Positions 51,881-61,355 of a stretch of DNA of 64,000 nt are shown here, piece after piece. The stretch's first letter is position 1, and each line of letters opens with the position of its first letter. Both the position numbers and the translations under genes were made by a program. Origin of the DNA: Lederbergia wuyishanensis (GTDB taxonomy: Bacteria; Bacillota; Bacilli; Bacillales; Bacillaceae_C). Where the stretch lies: the NCBI RefSeq assembly GCF_022900255.1, contig NZ_JALIRM010000001.1, positions 620,001 through 684,000 of the forward strand, written 5' to 3'. Under the pieces are notes generated by a model. The model did not search any database. It was not told the DNA's origin and worked only from the letters and a program-made list of their open reading frames with translations.

Positions 51881-53128
51881 TTATATACGCACTTGGCCAT
51901 TCCCATAAATAAAAAATTTACTAGAAGTTAGTGCTTGTAATCCCATTGGCCCTCTTGCATGTAGTTTTTGTGTACTAATTCCGATCTCCGCACCATATCC
52001 AAATTCGAATCCATCCGTAAATCGAGTTGAAGCATTATGATAAACAGCAGCTGCATCAACTCTATTTAAAAAGATGGCTGCATTTTTTTCATCTTCTGTA
52101 ATAATCGCTTCAGAATGCTGAGTACCGAATTTATTAATATGATCGATCGCTTCTTCCAAAGAATTTACCACTTTTATACTTACAGCTAAGCCAAGGTATT
52201 CAGTCTCCCAATCTTCTTCATTAGCAATAATTGCAGACTGAAGTACTTTTACAACCTTTTCGTCACCATGAATCTCTACATTGTTTTCTTGTAGCTCTGA
52301 TAATAGTTTTTCACCAAACTGAGCAAACCACTTTTCATGGATAAGAATTGATTCTACCGCATTGCATACAGACGGACGTTGTAGTTTGGCATTTAATACA
52401 ATTTCTTGAGTCATTTGCTCTTTTGCGGTTTCATCAATAAAAATATGACAGTTTCCAGCACCAGTCTCAATAACAGGGACTGTCGATTCGCGAATTACAG
52501 TATCAATTAAATTTTTTCCGCCTCTTGGAATTAAAACATCTAAATAATCATTTAACTGAAAAAGTTCTTTTGCAGTTTCACGACTTGTATCTTCGATAAG
52601 TTGAATAGAATCAACCGGCACAGAGCTTTTTTCAAGGGCAGCATGAATTGATTTTATTAGTGCCATATTGGAGAATTTTGCTGAAGAACTTCCTCTTAAT
52701 ATCACTGAGTTTCCAGTTTTAAGGGCAAGTGTTGCAGCATCAATCGTTACATTTGGCCTAGCCTCATAAATCATCCCAATTACACCAATTGGTACACGTT
52801 TTTTTCGAATTTGTAAACCATTGTCTTTATTGATTGTTTCAAGTGTTTCTCCGATTGGATCCTTTAATTCAATTAGTTGATGTATGGCATGTGCCATATC
52901 ATCAATGCGTTTCTCATTCAACATAATTCGATCGAGAACGGCATCTGTCAATCCATTGTTTTTACCTTCAGTTAAATCTTTTTCATTTTCAGAAAGAATG
53001 ATCGCTTTGTCTTCAAGCAACTGGTTTGCAATTAACGCTAATGCAGCATTTTTCTCGTCTTCGGTAAGCGATACGAGTGAATAACTCGCTATCTTAGCCG
53101 CGCTACCTTTTTTCTTTACCTCACTCAT
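51881..53128 (-). CDS. proA: Gamma-glutamyl phosphate reductase
   Basis: NADPH-dependent enzyme of 415 residues, second step of proline synthesis. Aldehyde-dehydrogenase fold with [23 protein letters not shown] and the catalytic Cys in [11 protein letters not shown]. It starts at ATG 53128 behind GGAGGGG, 18 bp after proB, under the proB T-box. Confidence 0.96.
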   Translation of the reverse strand: MSEVKKKGSAAKIASYSLVSLTEDEKNAALALIANQLLEDKAIILSENEKDLTEGKNNGLTDAVLDRIMLNEKRIDDMAHAIHQLIELKDPIGETLETINKDNGLQIRKKRVPIGVIGMIYEARPNVTIDAATLALKTGNSVILRGSSSAKFSNMALIKSIHAALEKSSVPVDSIQLIEDTSRETAKELFQLNDYLDVLIPRGGKNLIDTVIRESTVPVIETGAGNCHIFIDETAKEQMTQEIVLNAKLQRPSVCNAVESILIHEKWFAQFGEKLLSELQENNVEIHGDEKVVKVLQSAIIANEEDWETEYLGLAVSIKVVNSLEEAIDHINKFGTQHSEAIITEDEKNAAIFLNRVDAAAVYHNASTRFTDGFEFGYGAEIGISTQKLHARGPMGLQALTSSKFFIYGNGQVRI

Positions 53129-53146
53129 TTTTACCCCTCCAAAATG

Positions 53147-54247
53147 TTAAACTTGTACCCATCGATTTCGATGAATGACTTCAACAGATGGTGCAAGAGC
53201 TTCTGTTCTTTTTTCTTCATTTCTTCTTTTTATTTCCATCATTAATTCGTTTGATGAATAGCTTACTTCCCCTTTACCAATTAAACCATTCATTCCATAA
53301 ACTTCAACGACATCACCTTTTTGAAAAGTACCATGGATTTTAAATACTCCAGCGGGCAATAAGCTTTTGCCATTATAAAGAATCGCTTCTTCTGCTCCTT
53401 GGTCGACATATATTTTCCCAGTTGACTCTGAATGAAAGGCGATCCATTGTCTGCTCGTATTAATTGGGGGAAAATCCGCACTGGAAATGTATGTTCCATC
53501 TCCATTACCGTGAAGGATTTCCTGCAATTTATCAGGACCTTGTCCTTTCCCAATAAAAACAGGCACTCCAAGAGAAGTAGCTTTTTTTGCTGCGAGTAAT
53601 TTAGATCTCATTCCACCAGTACCAACTTTAGATCCTACTTCATTCGTACCTTCGAGCATTTCCTCAGTAATTTCATTCAAAACATCTAATTTCTTTGCTA
53701 ACGGATTTTGGCGTGGATTAGAATCATATAATCCATTAATATCCGTTAAAATAATTAGCTGATCTGCATGAATAAAACCACTGACTAAGGCTGAAAGCAT
53801 ATCATTATCTCCAAAAGTTAATTCCTCAACAGAAACAGTGTCATTTTCATTAATTATTGGCAAAATTCCGCGTTCAAGTAGTTCCATGATCGTAGCAAAT
53901 GCATTTCTATATCTTTCACGATTGGAAAAGTCATTTCTTGTTAAGAGAATTTGAGCGGGGATAATTCGATACTCGCTAAATTTTTCAATATAAGACTGAA
54001 TCAACACGCTCTGTCCCACTGCAGCAGCAGCTTGCCTACCTTTAATTGTAACTGGTCTTGAAGGATAACCAAGTCGAGCAAACCCAGCCGCAACTGCTCC
54101 AGAAGAAACTAAAATGACTTCATGTCTTGCTTGTCTTAATTTAGCAACTGCTTGAACATGATCATTTAACTTCTCTTGATCAATCTCGCCTCTATCATTT
54201 GTCAAAGAACTACTCCCAATTTTTACAACAATCCGTTGCTTTCTCAT
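53147..54247 (-). CDS. proB: Glutamate 5-kinase
   Basis: A 366-residue kinase for the first step of proline synthesis: amino-acid-kinase domain (KIGSSSLTND, INENDTVSVEELTFGDND) and a C-terminal PUA domain (about 275-366). The proline feedback region is present. Expression is controlled by the upstream T-box, so proline limitation sensed through uncharged tRNA-Pro should raise it. Confidence 0.96.
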   Translation of the reverse strand: MRKQRIVVKIGSSSLTNDRGEIDQEKLNDHVQAVAKLRQARHEVILVSSGAVAAGFARLGYPSRPVTIKGRQAAAAVGQSVLIQSYIEKFSEYRIIPAQILLTRNDFSNRERYRNAFATIMELLERGILPIINENDTVSVEELTFGDNDMLSALVSGFIHADQLIILTDINGLYDSNPRQNPLAKKLDVLNEITEEMLEGTNEVGSKVGTGGMRSKLLAAKKATSLGVPVFIGKGQGPDKLQEILHGNGDGTYISSADFPPINTSRQWIAFHSESTGKIYVDQGAEEAILYNGKSLLPAGVFKIHGTFQKGDVVEVYGMNGLIGKGEVSYSSNELMMEIKRRNEEKRTEALAPSVEVIHRNRWVQV

Positions 54248-54281
54248 CTTCCTATCCCCTTGTTTTTACAATAAATGGAAA

Positions 54282-54528
54282 TAAAAAAAGCTCTTCATCC
54301 CTTCATTTAAGGACGAAAGAGCATTGCTTCCGCGGTACCACCATAATTAGATGTAAAATACATCTCTCTTTGCCTCATAACGTGAGGTTTACGCTTATGT
54401 TTTTCATAAGACTCCAAAGGCAGGTTCCGTAAATTGATCGTGGCGAAATCTTTCAGCTCATAAATTTCGCTCTCTTTCACATCAAGACTTACGTACTAGT
54501 CCTTCGTCAACGTTCATTGATTTTATAA
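54282..54528 (-). promoter_or_regulatory. T-box riboswitch of proBA
   Basis: The minus strand has the T-box core GGTGGTACCGCGG (54331-54342 region) and a terminator (stem 54290-54322, with T run to 54282). In the 3' side of stem I the stretch GGAACCTGCC offers CCT (54422-54424) as a proline specifier codon, matching the genes. B. subtilis proBA has a comparable leader. Confidence 0.88.
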
Positions 54529-54529
54529 T

Positions 54530-54558
54530 ATTATGACGATGAAATTAAGAAAAGTCAA
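54530..54558 (-). promoter_or_regulatory. Promoter of the proBA leader
   Basis: TTGACT (54553-54558) and CATAAT (54530-54535) with a 17-bp spacer. The -35 overlaps the stop codon of the DUF6509 gene. Confidence 0.7.
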
Positions 54559-54845
54559 GTAGTTGAATCAAGTTGTTGAAAACAATAATCCTCTACCATT
54601 TTTTCCTCTTCTTCATCCAATGCAAAGTCCAATACTTGATTTGTAACTTGTTCAATAAATTCATAATGTGCTACTCGCTTTTTATCACCTATAACAGAAA
54701 AAATGACGCGTAATTGGATTCCATTTTCCGAAAAAAGTTCATCATCTTCAGGAACATCAATATTAAGGTAAAATTCATATCGATCTCCTTCAAGAATCCC
54801 TGTTGGATCTTGCAGTTGCTCTACTGTATATCCTGTAATTTCCAT
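54555..54845 (-). CDS. DUF6509 family protein
   Basis: A 96-residue acidic protein resembling the DUF6509 family of Bacillaceae (TVEQLQDPTGILEGDRYEFY and VPEDDELFSENGIQLRVIFS match what I recall). No catalytic motif is visible. It starts 8 bp after the dedA stop, so the two form an operon. Function unknown. Confidence 0.65.
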   Translation of the reverse strand: MEITGYTVEQLQDPTGILEGDRYEFYLNIDVPEDDELFSENGIQLRVIFSVIGDKKRVAHYEFIEQVTNQVLDFALDEEEEKMVEDYCFQQLDSTT

Positions 54846-54853
54846 TTAAAGAC

Positions 54854-55465
54854 CTACTTCCTTGACAATCTTTTTTTCATAAATAGTATGGCTAGTATAA
54901 TGACTAATACTACTAAAACAATATATATGATATTTGAATAAACATCCATTATCTTAACAATATCTTCCCAAGATTCTCCTACTGCAGCGCCCAAATTAAC
55001 CAAAACAATGTTCCAAATAAAAGTTCCAACAGCCGTTAATAATAGAAAAAGTCCAAAATTCATATTAGCCATTCCAGCTGGAATTGATATAAGACTTCGA
55101 ATCAATGGGATAAAACGACAAAAGAATACTGTCCATACTCCGTATTTAGCGAACCAAGCATCCGCTTTATTCAGATCGTCTTTCGTTAATCTTAAATAAT
55201 GGCCGTATTTACCTACTATTTTTTCCAGTCTATCAACATTAATAAGATGACCAATTCCATATAAGACGACCGCTCCGACAACTGAACCCAATGTTGCAAA
55301 CCATACAACGCCCATAACAGTGAGTTCAGTTTTAATTGTCATAAAACCACCAAATAATAAGATTACTTCAGAAGGGATGGGTGGAAATATATTTTCAATT
55401 GCGATTAAAATTAAAATTCCGATGTAACCGAACTTTTCCAATATCTCTATTATCCATGTTTCCAT
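54854..55465 (-). CDS. DedA-family membrane protein
   Basis: A 203-residue DedA/SNARE-associated (VTT) membrane protein, likely a lipid scramblase or undecaprenyl-phosphate/phospholipid flippase-like carrier. IENIFPPIPSEVILLFGG and the GRFIPLIRSLISIPAGMANM-type motif (CRFIPLIRSLISIPAG) are typical. Start chosen at ATG 55465 with GGGAGTG upstream; a frame 65 codons longer runs into the divergent amidase promoter and is rejected. Confidence 0.88.
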   Translation of the reverse strand: METWIIEILEKFGYIGILILIAIENIFPPIPSEVILLFGGFMTIKTELTVMGVVWFATLGSVVGAVVLYGIGHLINVDRLEKIVGKYGHYLRLTKDDLNKADAWFAKYGVWTVFFCRFIPLIRSLISIPAGMANMNFGLFLLLTAVGTFIWNIVLVNLGAAVGESWEDIVKIMDVYSNIIYIVLVVLVIILAILFMKKRLSRK

Positions 55466-55609
55466 CTTGTACACTCCCAAAATAATCATTACTTTATCAT
55501 ACAAAACATAGAGTAATTTTATTACTAGATTGCTAAAAAGTATATAAGGACAGATAAATCTCTTTATATGATAAGCTAGTAGTATATTACTTTGTGGAGG
55601 TTCGATTGT

Positions 55610-56995
55610 ATGGAAAATTTGTCGATTCGTTCGCTGATAGAAGGATTTAGGAAAAAGCAATTATCACCTGTAGAAATAACTAGATTATATTTGGACAGAA
55701 TTCACCACTTACAAGATTTAAATGCATACATAACTGTAACAGAAAATGTAGCACTTCAACAAGCTGAGATAGCTGAGAAAAAATATTTAGCAAATGAAGC
55801 TTTGGGAGTTTTAGAAGGAATCCCCCTCTCTTACAAAGATAACCTCGACACAAAAGGTATTCGAACAACAAGCGGTTCAAAAATTGATGAAAATTACATT
55901 CCAAATAAAGATGCCGGTGTAGTTTATACCCTTCAAAGAGAAGGAGCCATTAACTTAGGTAAAGTAAATATGCACGAATTTGCGTTTGGGATTACATCTA
56001 ACAATCCGTTTTACGGCTCTGTTAAAAATCCTTGGAATAATGACTATACTCCTGGAGGATCAAGTGGCGGGTCAGGTGTAGCTGTTGCAGCTTCACTAAG
56101 TGTAGCTTCGATTGGAACTGATACAGCAGGTTCAATACGTATTCCTGCGGCTTCTTGTGGCGTTGTTGGATTAAAACCGACACATGGTTTAGTGGATGCT
56201 TCAGGTGTAAAACATATTTCGTGGACTCTTGACCATATTGGACCCTTAACAAGAAATATGGATGATTTAGCTATTATGATGGATGCTATGACTGGTAAAA
56301 ATTATACTAAGTATTTAAAAGAGGATATTCGCGGATTGAGAATTGGTGTTCCGAAAAACTATTTTAATGAGGGAATTGATCAAAATACAGCACTACTTTA
56401 TAAGAAAGCATTAGAAGATTTAGAGAGCCTTGGGGCGATTCTAATCGAAATCGATATCCCATATACAATTGAAGATCTTGCCCTTTCATTTGCAATTGGA
56501 TTGTCAGAAGCAGGATATGTACACGAAGAGTCAATATTATCTGCATTGGATTCCTTCGGTTTAGATGTAAAAATGTCACTAGAAAATAGCCATTCCATCC
56601 CAGCCATTGATTATATAAAAGCGTTAAAGAGAAAAACTCAATTGACTGTAGAATTCGAGCAAATTTTTGAAAAGGTAGATGTCATAGCAACCCCAACTAC
56701 TCCTATAACTCCTCAAAAAATCGGTGAGGAAATGGTAACGATCAACGACATTCAAGATAGTGTATTTAATACTATGATTCGGCTTCCAGCTGTATTTAAT
56801 CTAACAGGACATCCCGCATTATCAATACCTTGCGGATTAGCTGAAAATGGCCTTCCAGTTGGATTACAGTTTGCTGCTGCAAAACATAAGGAAAAAGTTT
56901 TGATTCATGTTGGTTATGCTTATGAACAAGCATTTTTGAGATCATTTTATGAAAAGAGAAATAGATTAGCTGACTTAGCAATTGAAAGTAAGTAG
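55610..56995 (+). CDS. Amidase (amidase signature family, GatA-like)
   Basis: A 461-residue amidase with the full Ser-cisSer-Lys triad: Lys76 (SYKDNLDT), cis-Ser at about 151 (GGSSGGSG) and Ser175 (GTDTAGSIRIPAA). It resembles GatA but stands alone without gatB/gatC, so it is a general amidase rather than the tRNA amidotransferase subunit. Start ATG 55610 behind GGAGG. Substrate unknown. Confidence 0.88.
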   Translation: MENLSIRSLIEGFRKKQLSPVEITRLYLDRIHHLQDLNAYITVTENVALQQAEIAEKKYLANEALGVLEGIPLSYKDNLDTKGIRTTSGSKIDENYIPNKDAGVVYTLQREGAINLGKVNMHEFAFGITSNNPFYGSVKNPWNNDYTPGGSSGGSGVAVAASLSVASIGTDTAGSIRIPAASCGVVGLKPTHGLVDASGVKHISWTLDHIGPLTRNMDDLAIMMDAMTGKNYTKYLKEDIRGLRIGVPKNYFNEGIDQNTALLYKKALEDLESLGAILIEIDIPYTIEDLALSFAIGLSEAGYVHEESILSALDSFGLDVKMSLENSHSIPAIDYIKALKRKTQLTVEFEQIFEKVDVIATPTTPITPQKIGEEMVTINDIQDSVFNTMIRLPAVFNLTGHPALSIPCGLAENGLPVGLQFAAAKHKEKVLIHVGYAYEQAFLRSFYEKRNRLADLAIESK

Positions 56996-57011
56996 AGTGT
57001 TTTCGAATAAT

Positions 57012-57147
57012 GAGAGCGGGACATAACTAATTTCGACAAAATAAATTTGAAAAATAGGTTGATTAGTCTATATGCCCGCTCCGGAAATATACTCCGCTAA
57101 GTTAGATCATTATTAGTCTTTAAGTTTTATTGTTTTAGTTATGTCCC
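57012..57147. repeat. Large inverted repeat with alternative pairing
   Basis: GGGACATAACTAA (57018-57030) is the exact reverse complement of TTAGTTATGTCCC (57135-57147), 104 bp apart. GAGCGGG (57014-57020) also pairs with CCCGCTC (57075-57081), sharing the GGG, so two folds exclude each other. It lies just after the amidase gene; similar GGGACATAA elements are scattered in many Firmicutes. The remainder of 57148-57302 only shows the ribosome site of the next gene. Confidence 0.6.
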
Positions 57148-57302
57148 AGCCTATCTTATTTGTGAATCTAGTGGGGTTTTTATTTTTTTCAAATGCAATA
57201 CTAAAAAAAGATAGTATCCGGCATAAGGTCATTAAAATTGTAAATAATTTCAATTTCAATGATATAATTAATTAAACTTTTTTCATAAAGGAGAAACGGA
57301 AA

Positions 57303-57683
57303 ATGATTAATCAAGTCGGTCAAATTATGTTATATGTACATAATCAAGATGAATCATTAAAATTTTGGACGGAACAAGTAGGATTCGTTGTCATTTCTGA
57401 GACAGATACTGGACAAGGAATGAAATGGTTTGAAATTGCCCCATCAAAAGAAGCACAAACGAGTATCATACTCCATAACAAGGATTTAATTGCCAAAATG
57501 CAGCCTGAATTAAACCTTGGTACTCCTTCATTAATGTTTTTCACTGAAGATCTAGACAAGTTATATCAAGACTTTACTGAAAATAATATTACTGTTGGAG
57601 AAGTAGTAAATATGCCATCCGGAAGAGTATTTAACTTTGCTGACCGTGAAGAAAACTATTTTGCCGTGATGGAGAGAAATTAA
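57303..57683 (+). CDS. VOC (glyoxalase/bleomycin-resistance) family protein
   Basis: A 126-residue vicinal-oxygen-chelate protein (QIMLYVHNQDESLKFWTEQV at the start; EENYFAVME at the end). The fold could be a glyoxalase-type enzyme or a drug-binding protein; metal ligands are incomplete by eye. It starts after AAGGAGA and ends at a bidirectional terminator. Confidence 0.82.
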   Translation: MINQVGQIMLYVHNQDESLKFWTEQVGFVVISETDTGQGMKWFEIAPSKEAQTSIILHNKDLIAKMQPELNLGTPSLMFFTEDLDKLYQDFTENNITVGEVVNMPSGRVFNFADREENYFAVMERN

Positions 57684-57696
57684 CAATTTTCTTTAT

Positions 57697-57732
57697 AAAA
57701 AAATGCAGAGATTTTGTTCTCTGCATTTTTTT
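57697..57732. terminator. Bidirectional terminator
   Basis: AAAAAAATGCAGAG pairs with CTCTGCATTTTTTT around an 8-base loop; it serves the VOC gene and the convergent unknown gene. Confidence 0.9.
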
Positions 57733-57767
57733 GAACATGTGACAGATTATCGCTATTCGTAATTTTT

Positions 57768-58277
57768 TTAAGATAATACCTCTATCGTTTCTAAAACATG
57801 ATTAAGAAAATCCTCAATTTCATTCATATTTTCCTCATCTATTTTATGCTTGAATTTAGCCTCGATGGTGTTTAAGTAACCAGCATCTTCTTGTTGATAT
57901 TCAAAACTTAATGTTTGTTTTATCTCGATTTCGTTTTCCCAAATTGAATTCAATGCTTGATTAATTATTTCGCATTCTTTGGAAACATTATCTATTCGTT
58001 TATAAAATTTTAACGTAATCGAACAGCCCGGATTAGCGCTCGGCAATTCTAGTATTTCCTCAGCTAAATCCTTTAAAGAAGCCTTCAAAGCAACTTCAGC
58101 TATTACATCAGGACAATCCACTAAAATAAATTGAATGGAAAAATTTCTAGCTAGGACTGCAAAATCCATTTGATCTACCCTGTTTACAATCGAAATAATT
58201 CCGTCAATGTTATCAAGATCATACACCTGATTTTCTATTGCAACTTTTAAATTCTCAAAAACTGTCGGATCGTACAT
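57768..58277 (-). CDS. Unknown acidic protein
   Basis: A 169-residue acidic, soluble protein without recognised domain, signal or membrane segment. It has four Cys-free stretches and ends with a likely helix (MNEIEDFLNHVLETIEV). Starts at ATG 58277 with GGAGG at good spacing, so it is probably real. The 310-bp gap to the next gene (58278-58587) holds only AT-rich sequence and a GAAT tandem repeat near 58473-58488. Confidence 0.55.
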   Translation of the reverse strand: MYDPTVFENLKVAIENQVYDLDNIDGIISIVNRVDQMDFAVLARNFSIQFILVDCPDVIAEVALKASLKDLAEEILELPSANPGCSITLKFYKRIDNVSKECEIINQALNSIWENEIEIKQTLSFEYQQEDAGYLNTIEAKFKHKIDEENMNEIEDFLNHVLETIEVLS

Positions 58278-58587
58278 TTATGTCCTCCAAAAGTATGTTG
58301 TTTTTCTTTTGTTATTCATCCAGTCATGAATTTTTCTAGGAATGTTTTTTGTTTATCCCAATGAATCATATGTTATAAATTATTCAAAAAAACAATCGTA
58401 ACACATTCTACATTGTCTTTATTCATGTATTCCCCGTTTTCTAGCATTAGCTAACTTTTTAGGAATAGTCGAATGAATGAATGAATTGATTGGTGAAATA
58501 ATATATGATTTAGTTGAGAAAAAGGTTTTAAAAAGGCTGTAATAATATAAAAGACAAGTGAAAAGCTCACATATCACTCATATAAAG

Positions 58588-59583
58588 TTAAAAATTGTAC
58601 AGGATACTTTCCCCATTTAAAAAGGGTTTACAGTGTAATTTACAAAACAACGGCATTCGTTCTTTAATCCACTGATGGACTTCAACATTCTCCATATGAT
58701 TTGCATAATAAAATATAATCGAAATCAGCATAAAACCTTCAACAATTAGTAATATATCTTTCGAATAAGTGGTGTTTCCAAAATAAGAATTTAAGAAAAT
58801 ATCCCTTGTTTCAGAAGTTGAATTCAATGCACCCATAGCAACATCTAAAAGATAATGACCGAAGCCAAATAACCCGAAATCAATAAAAGCTATTTCCCTT
58901 TTATCCGTCACAAGAATATTCCCCATATTTAAATCTCCGTGAATAATTCCCCAATCATTAACGTTTTCTTTACTACCAAACAAACGAGAATGAATTAAGT
59001 CGATTGTTTGTACGATAATATCATATTCATATAGTTCGAATAACCCTTTTTCCAAACCTTTAAAAATTTTTTCAAGCATAATCTCATTATAGTTTCTGGA
59101 ATAATGTGGGCGTGAATTAAGTATTTCTATATTCTTTAAGGTTTTAAAATATTTATGCATACGAGCTAACTGTTCCCCTAACTGAGCTACTAGCTCACAA
59201 TCGGAAAAATCTTCATTTTGTAAATTTCTACCTTCAATCCAGTTTAACAACGAACAATAGATTGGTTGGTACCCATTTAAAAATAATTTGGAAATAAGCT
59301 GACCAGAGCTGGTTCTCACGGGAGTCTGTAAAACTAAATCAGTTTCATCTGCCATCTTTTGAAGTAATGCTAATTCGCAAAGTATCCCTTCTTTCGCATG
59401 TTGTATTCCTTCGATATTTTTTGTAAAAGGATAGTGAATCCGTAATAAATAGGATTGATTAATAGTTGGATCAATAACTTTATATGTCAAATTTTCATTG
59501 TGCCTGATCAAAGAGACTTGAGGAGCGTGTATTTCATAATCCTGAAGTATCATATTAACTAATGAAACAGGTATAGATATCAT
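58588..59583 (-). CDS. APH-type phosphotransferase
   Basis: A 331-residue kinase-like protein of the aminoglycoside phosphotransferase/choline kinase fold. The catalytic loop IIHGDLNMGNILV and the metal-binding IDFGLFGFG are intact, so it should be active. Homologs act on small metabolites (homoserine, choline, sugars) or antibiotics. It stands alone; the substrate cannot be read from the sequence. The 259 bp to the MATE gene (59584-59842) show nothing recognisable beyond likely divergent promoters. Confidence 0.82.
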   Translation of the reverse strand: MISIPVSLVNMILQDYEIHAPQVSLIRHNENLTYKVIDPTINQSYLLRIHYPFTKNIEGIQHAKEGILCELALLQKMADETDLVLQTPVRTSSGQLISKLFLNGYQPIYCSLLNWIEGRNLQNEDFSDCELVAQLGEQLARMHKYFKTLKNIEILNSRPHYSRNYNEIMLEKIFKGLEKGLFELYEYDIIVQTIDLIHSRLFGSKENVNDWGIIHGDLNMGNILVTDKREIAFIDFGLFGFGHYLLDVAMGALNSTSETRDIFLNSYFGNTTYSKDILLIVEGFMLISIIFYYANHMENVEVHQWIKERMPLFCKLHCKPFLNGESILYNF

Positions 59584-59842
59584 TTTTTAACTCCCGTCTA
59601 ATATTTAGAATTAATAACTTCTATAAAAATAAAGTAAATTCCTTTTTATGAAGAGGTTCATAATTCCATTTTATGTATTGTATTCTAGTTAGAATCTGAT
59701 AAAATTTCAATATTGTATGAAAATACTAAATTCTATCCTTAAAATAAAATTGGACCTTTTCTCTCTTAAAACAGTGAAGTATGTTTTTAGTTTCGGCTCC
59801 AATTTACATATACAAATACAAAAATAAAGAAGGGTTCCAACA

Positions 59843-61234
59843 ATGAGCTTATTTGTACGAGAAAAATCATTTTACAAAACTTTTTTTACCCTAACAGTTA
59901 TCATCGGATTACAAAATGTTATTACTTTTGGAATTAACCTATCTGACAATCTTATGATTGGAGGATATAGTGAATCCGCTCTCTCAGGAGTTGCCCTAGC
60001 AAATCAAATTCAATTTGTCCTGCAAATGCTTGTTATGGGTGTTGGTGAAGGTATGGTCATCATGTCTGCAAGATACTGGGGAGCGAAAAACATTGGATCT
60101 ATCAAAAAAATATCAAGTATTGGGATGAGAATATCCATTCTAGTAGGATTGGTCATGTGGGCAATTATCTTCTTCTTCCCTGAAGCTGTTCTTTCATTGT
60201 TTACGAATGATGTCAACGTTATTGCTGAAGGAACGAATTACTTAAAGATTATTTGTTTCTCTTATATTTTCTTTTCAATCACAAGTATTCTAGTTGCTAT
60301 TCTAAGAAGTGTAGAAACTGTAAAAATCGGTTTTATTTTATCCACTTCTACTCTTATCATCAATGTTTGCTTAAATTACATTCTGATTTACGGCCATTTT
60401 GGCTTTCCAAGTTTAGGTGTGCAAGGTGCAGCTATTGCAACGCTAACTTCAAGAATCATTGAATTAATTATTATTATCATTTTTGTTAAGCGCTTTGATC
60501 AAAAAATTTACTTGAAACTAAGAGATTTCTTACAATTTGAGCTCGATTTATTCAAACAATATATTAATCTTGGATCACCTATTATTATGTCTAACTTTAT
60601 TTGGGGTTTAGCTATGGCTGTACAAACTGCTATTCTCGGACATATGGGTGCTGCTGCAATTGCAGCAAATAGCATTGCGACAACAATATTCGGAATTGTA
60701 GCTGTTGCTGTATTTGCTTCAGCTAGTGCTACAACTGTATTAATAGGTAAAACCATAGGTGAGGGTAACGTTAATAAAATTAAATCGTACGCCAAAACCT
60801 TGCAAATTCTGTACCTTATAATTGGATTCTGCACGGGTATCATTTTATTTTTCACTAAGGACTTTGTTCTCGATTTTTATACTATTTCTACTGAAGCAAG
60901 AAGTTTAGCATTGCAATTTATGACTGTGTTATCTATCACAGTATGTGGAACAGCTTACCAGATGCCAGCTTTAACAGGAATTGTTCGAAGCGGCGGAGAT
61001 ACGAAATTTGTTTTAATCAATGACACAATTTTCATGTGGATGATTGTGCTGCCAGCATCTGCCCTTTGTGCATTTGTATTTGAGCTTTCACCATTAATCA
61101 CATTTATTTGCTTGAAGTCGGATCAAATCTTGAAATGTTTTGTGGCAATTGTGAAGGTAAATCGATTTAAGTGGATTAGAACATTTGATTCGGCAGCGGA
61201 TGAAATGGAGGAAAAAGTGTTAAAAGCAAACTGA
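59843..61234 (+). CDS. MATE-family efflux transporter
   Basis: A 463-residue multidrug and toxin extrusion transporter with twelve membrane helices (NLSDNLMIGGYSESALSGVA in helix 1; GMVIMSARYWGAKN; GIVRSGGDTKFVLIND in helix 10). Uses Na+ or H+ antiport. Starts after AAGAAGGG. Convergent with the UvrA-like gene, and the two could form a resistance pair, but that is only positional. Confidence 0.9.
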   Translation: MSLFVREKSFYKTFFTLTVIIGLQNVITFGINLSDNLMIGGYSESALSGVALANQIQFVLQMLVMGVGEGMVIMSARYWGAKNIGSIKKISSIGMRISILVGLVMWAIIFFFPEAVLSLFTNDVNVIAEGTNYLKIICFSYIFFSITSILVAILRSVETVKIGFILSTSTLIINVCLNYILIYGHFGFPSLGVQGAAIATLTSRIIELIIIIIFVKRFDQKIYLKLRDFLQFELDLFKQYINLGSPIIMSNFIWGLAMAVQTAILGHMGAAAIAANSIATTIFGIVAVAVFASASATTVLIGKTIGEGNVNKIKSYAKTLQILYLIIGFCTGIILFFTKDFVLDFYTISTEARSLALQFMTVLSITVCGTAYQMPALTGIVRSGGDTKFVLINDTIFMWMIVLPASALCAFVFELSPLITFICLKSDQILKCFVAIVKVNRFKWIRTFDSAADEMEEKVLKAN

Positions 61235-61260
61235 TTATAAATATAAATTCTATAAAAACT

Positions 61261-61309
61261 GCAGGTCCAATGTTTAAATGAGTCTAAACATTGGACCTGT
61301 ATTTAATTT
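61261..61309 (+). terminator. Terminator after MATE gene
   Basis: A 15-bp perfect stem (CAGGTCCAATGTTTA with TAAACATTGGACCTG), followed by TATTTAATTTTG. Confidence 0.85.
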
Positions 61310-61355
61310 TGTACTCGTATATCATTTTCTCGATTTAGATATCAAGTATTTCTAA

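Noticed and set aside
55466-55660. N-terminal extension of the DedA protein by 65 codons
   Set aside because: It would run through the divergent amidase promoter; GGGAGTG before ATG 55465 and the family length fix the shorter start.
58473-58488. GAAT tandem repeat
   Set aside because: Four short units in AT-rich DNA with no gene or promoter in reach; probably chance or simple slippage.
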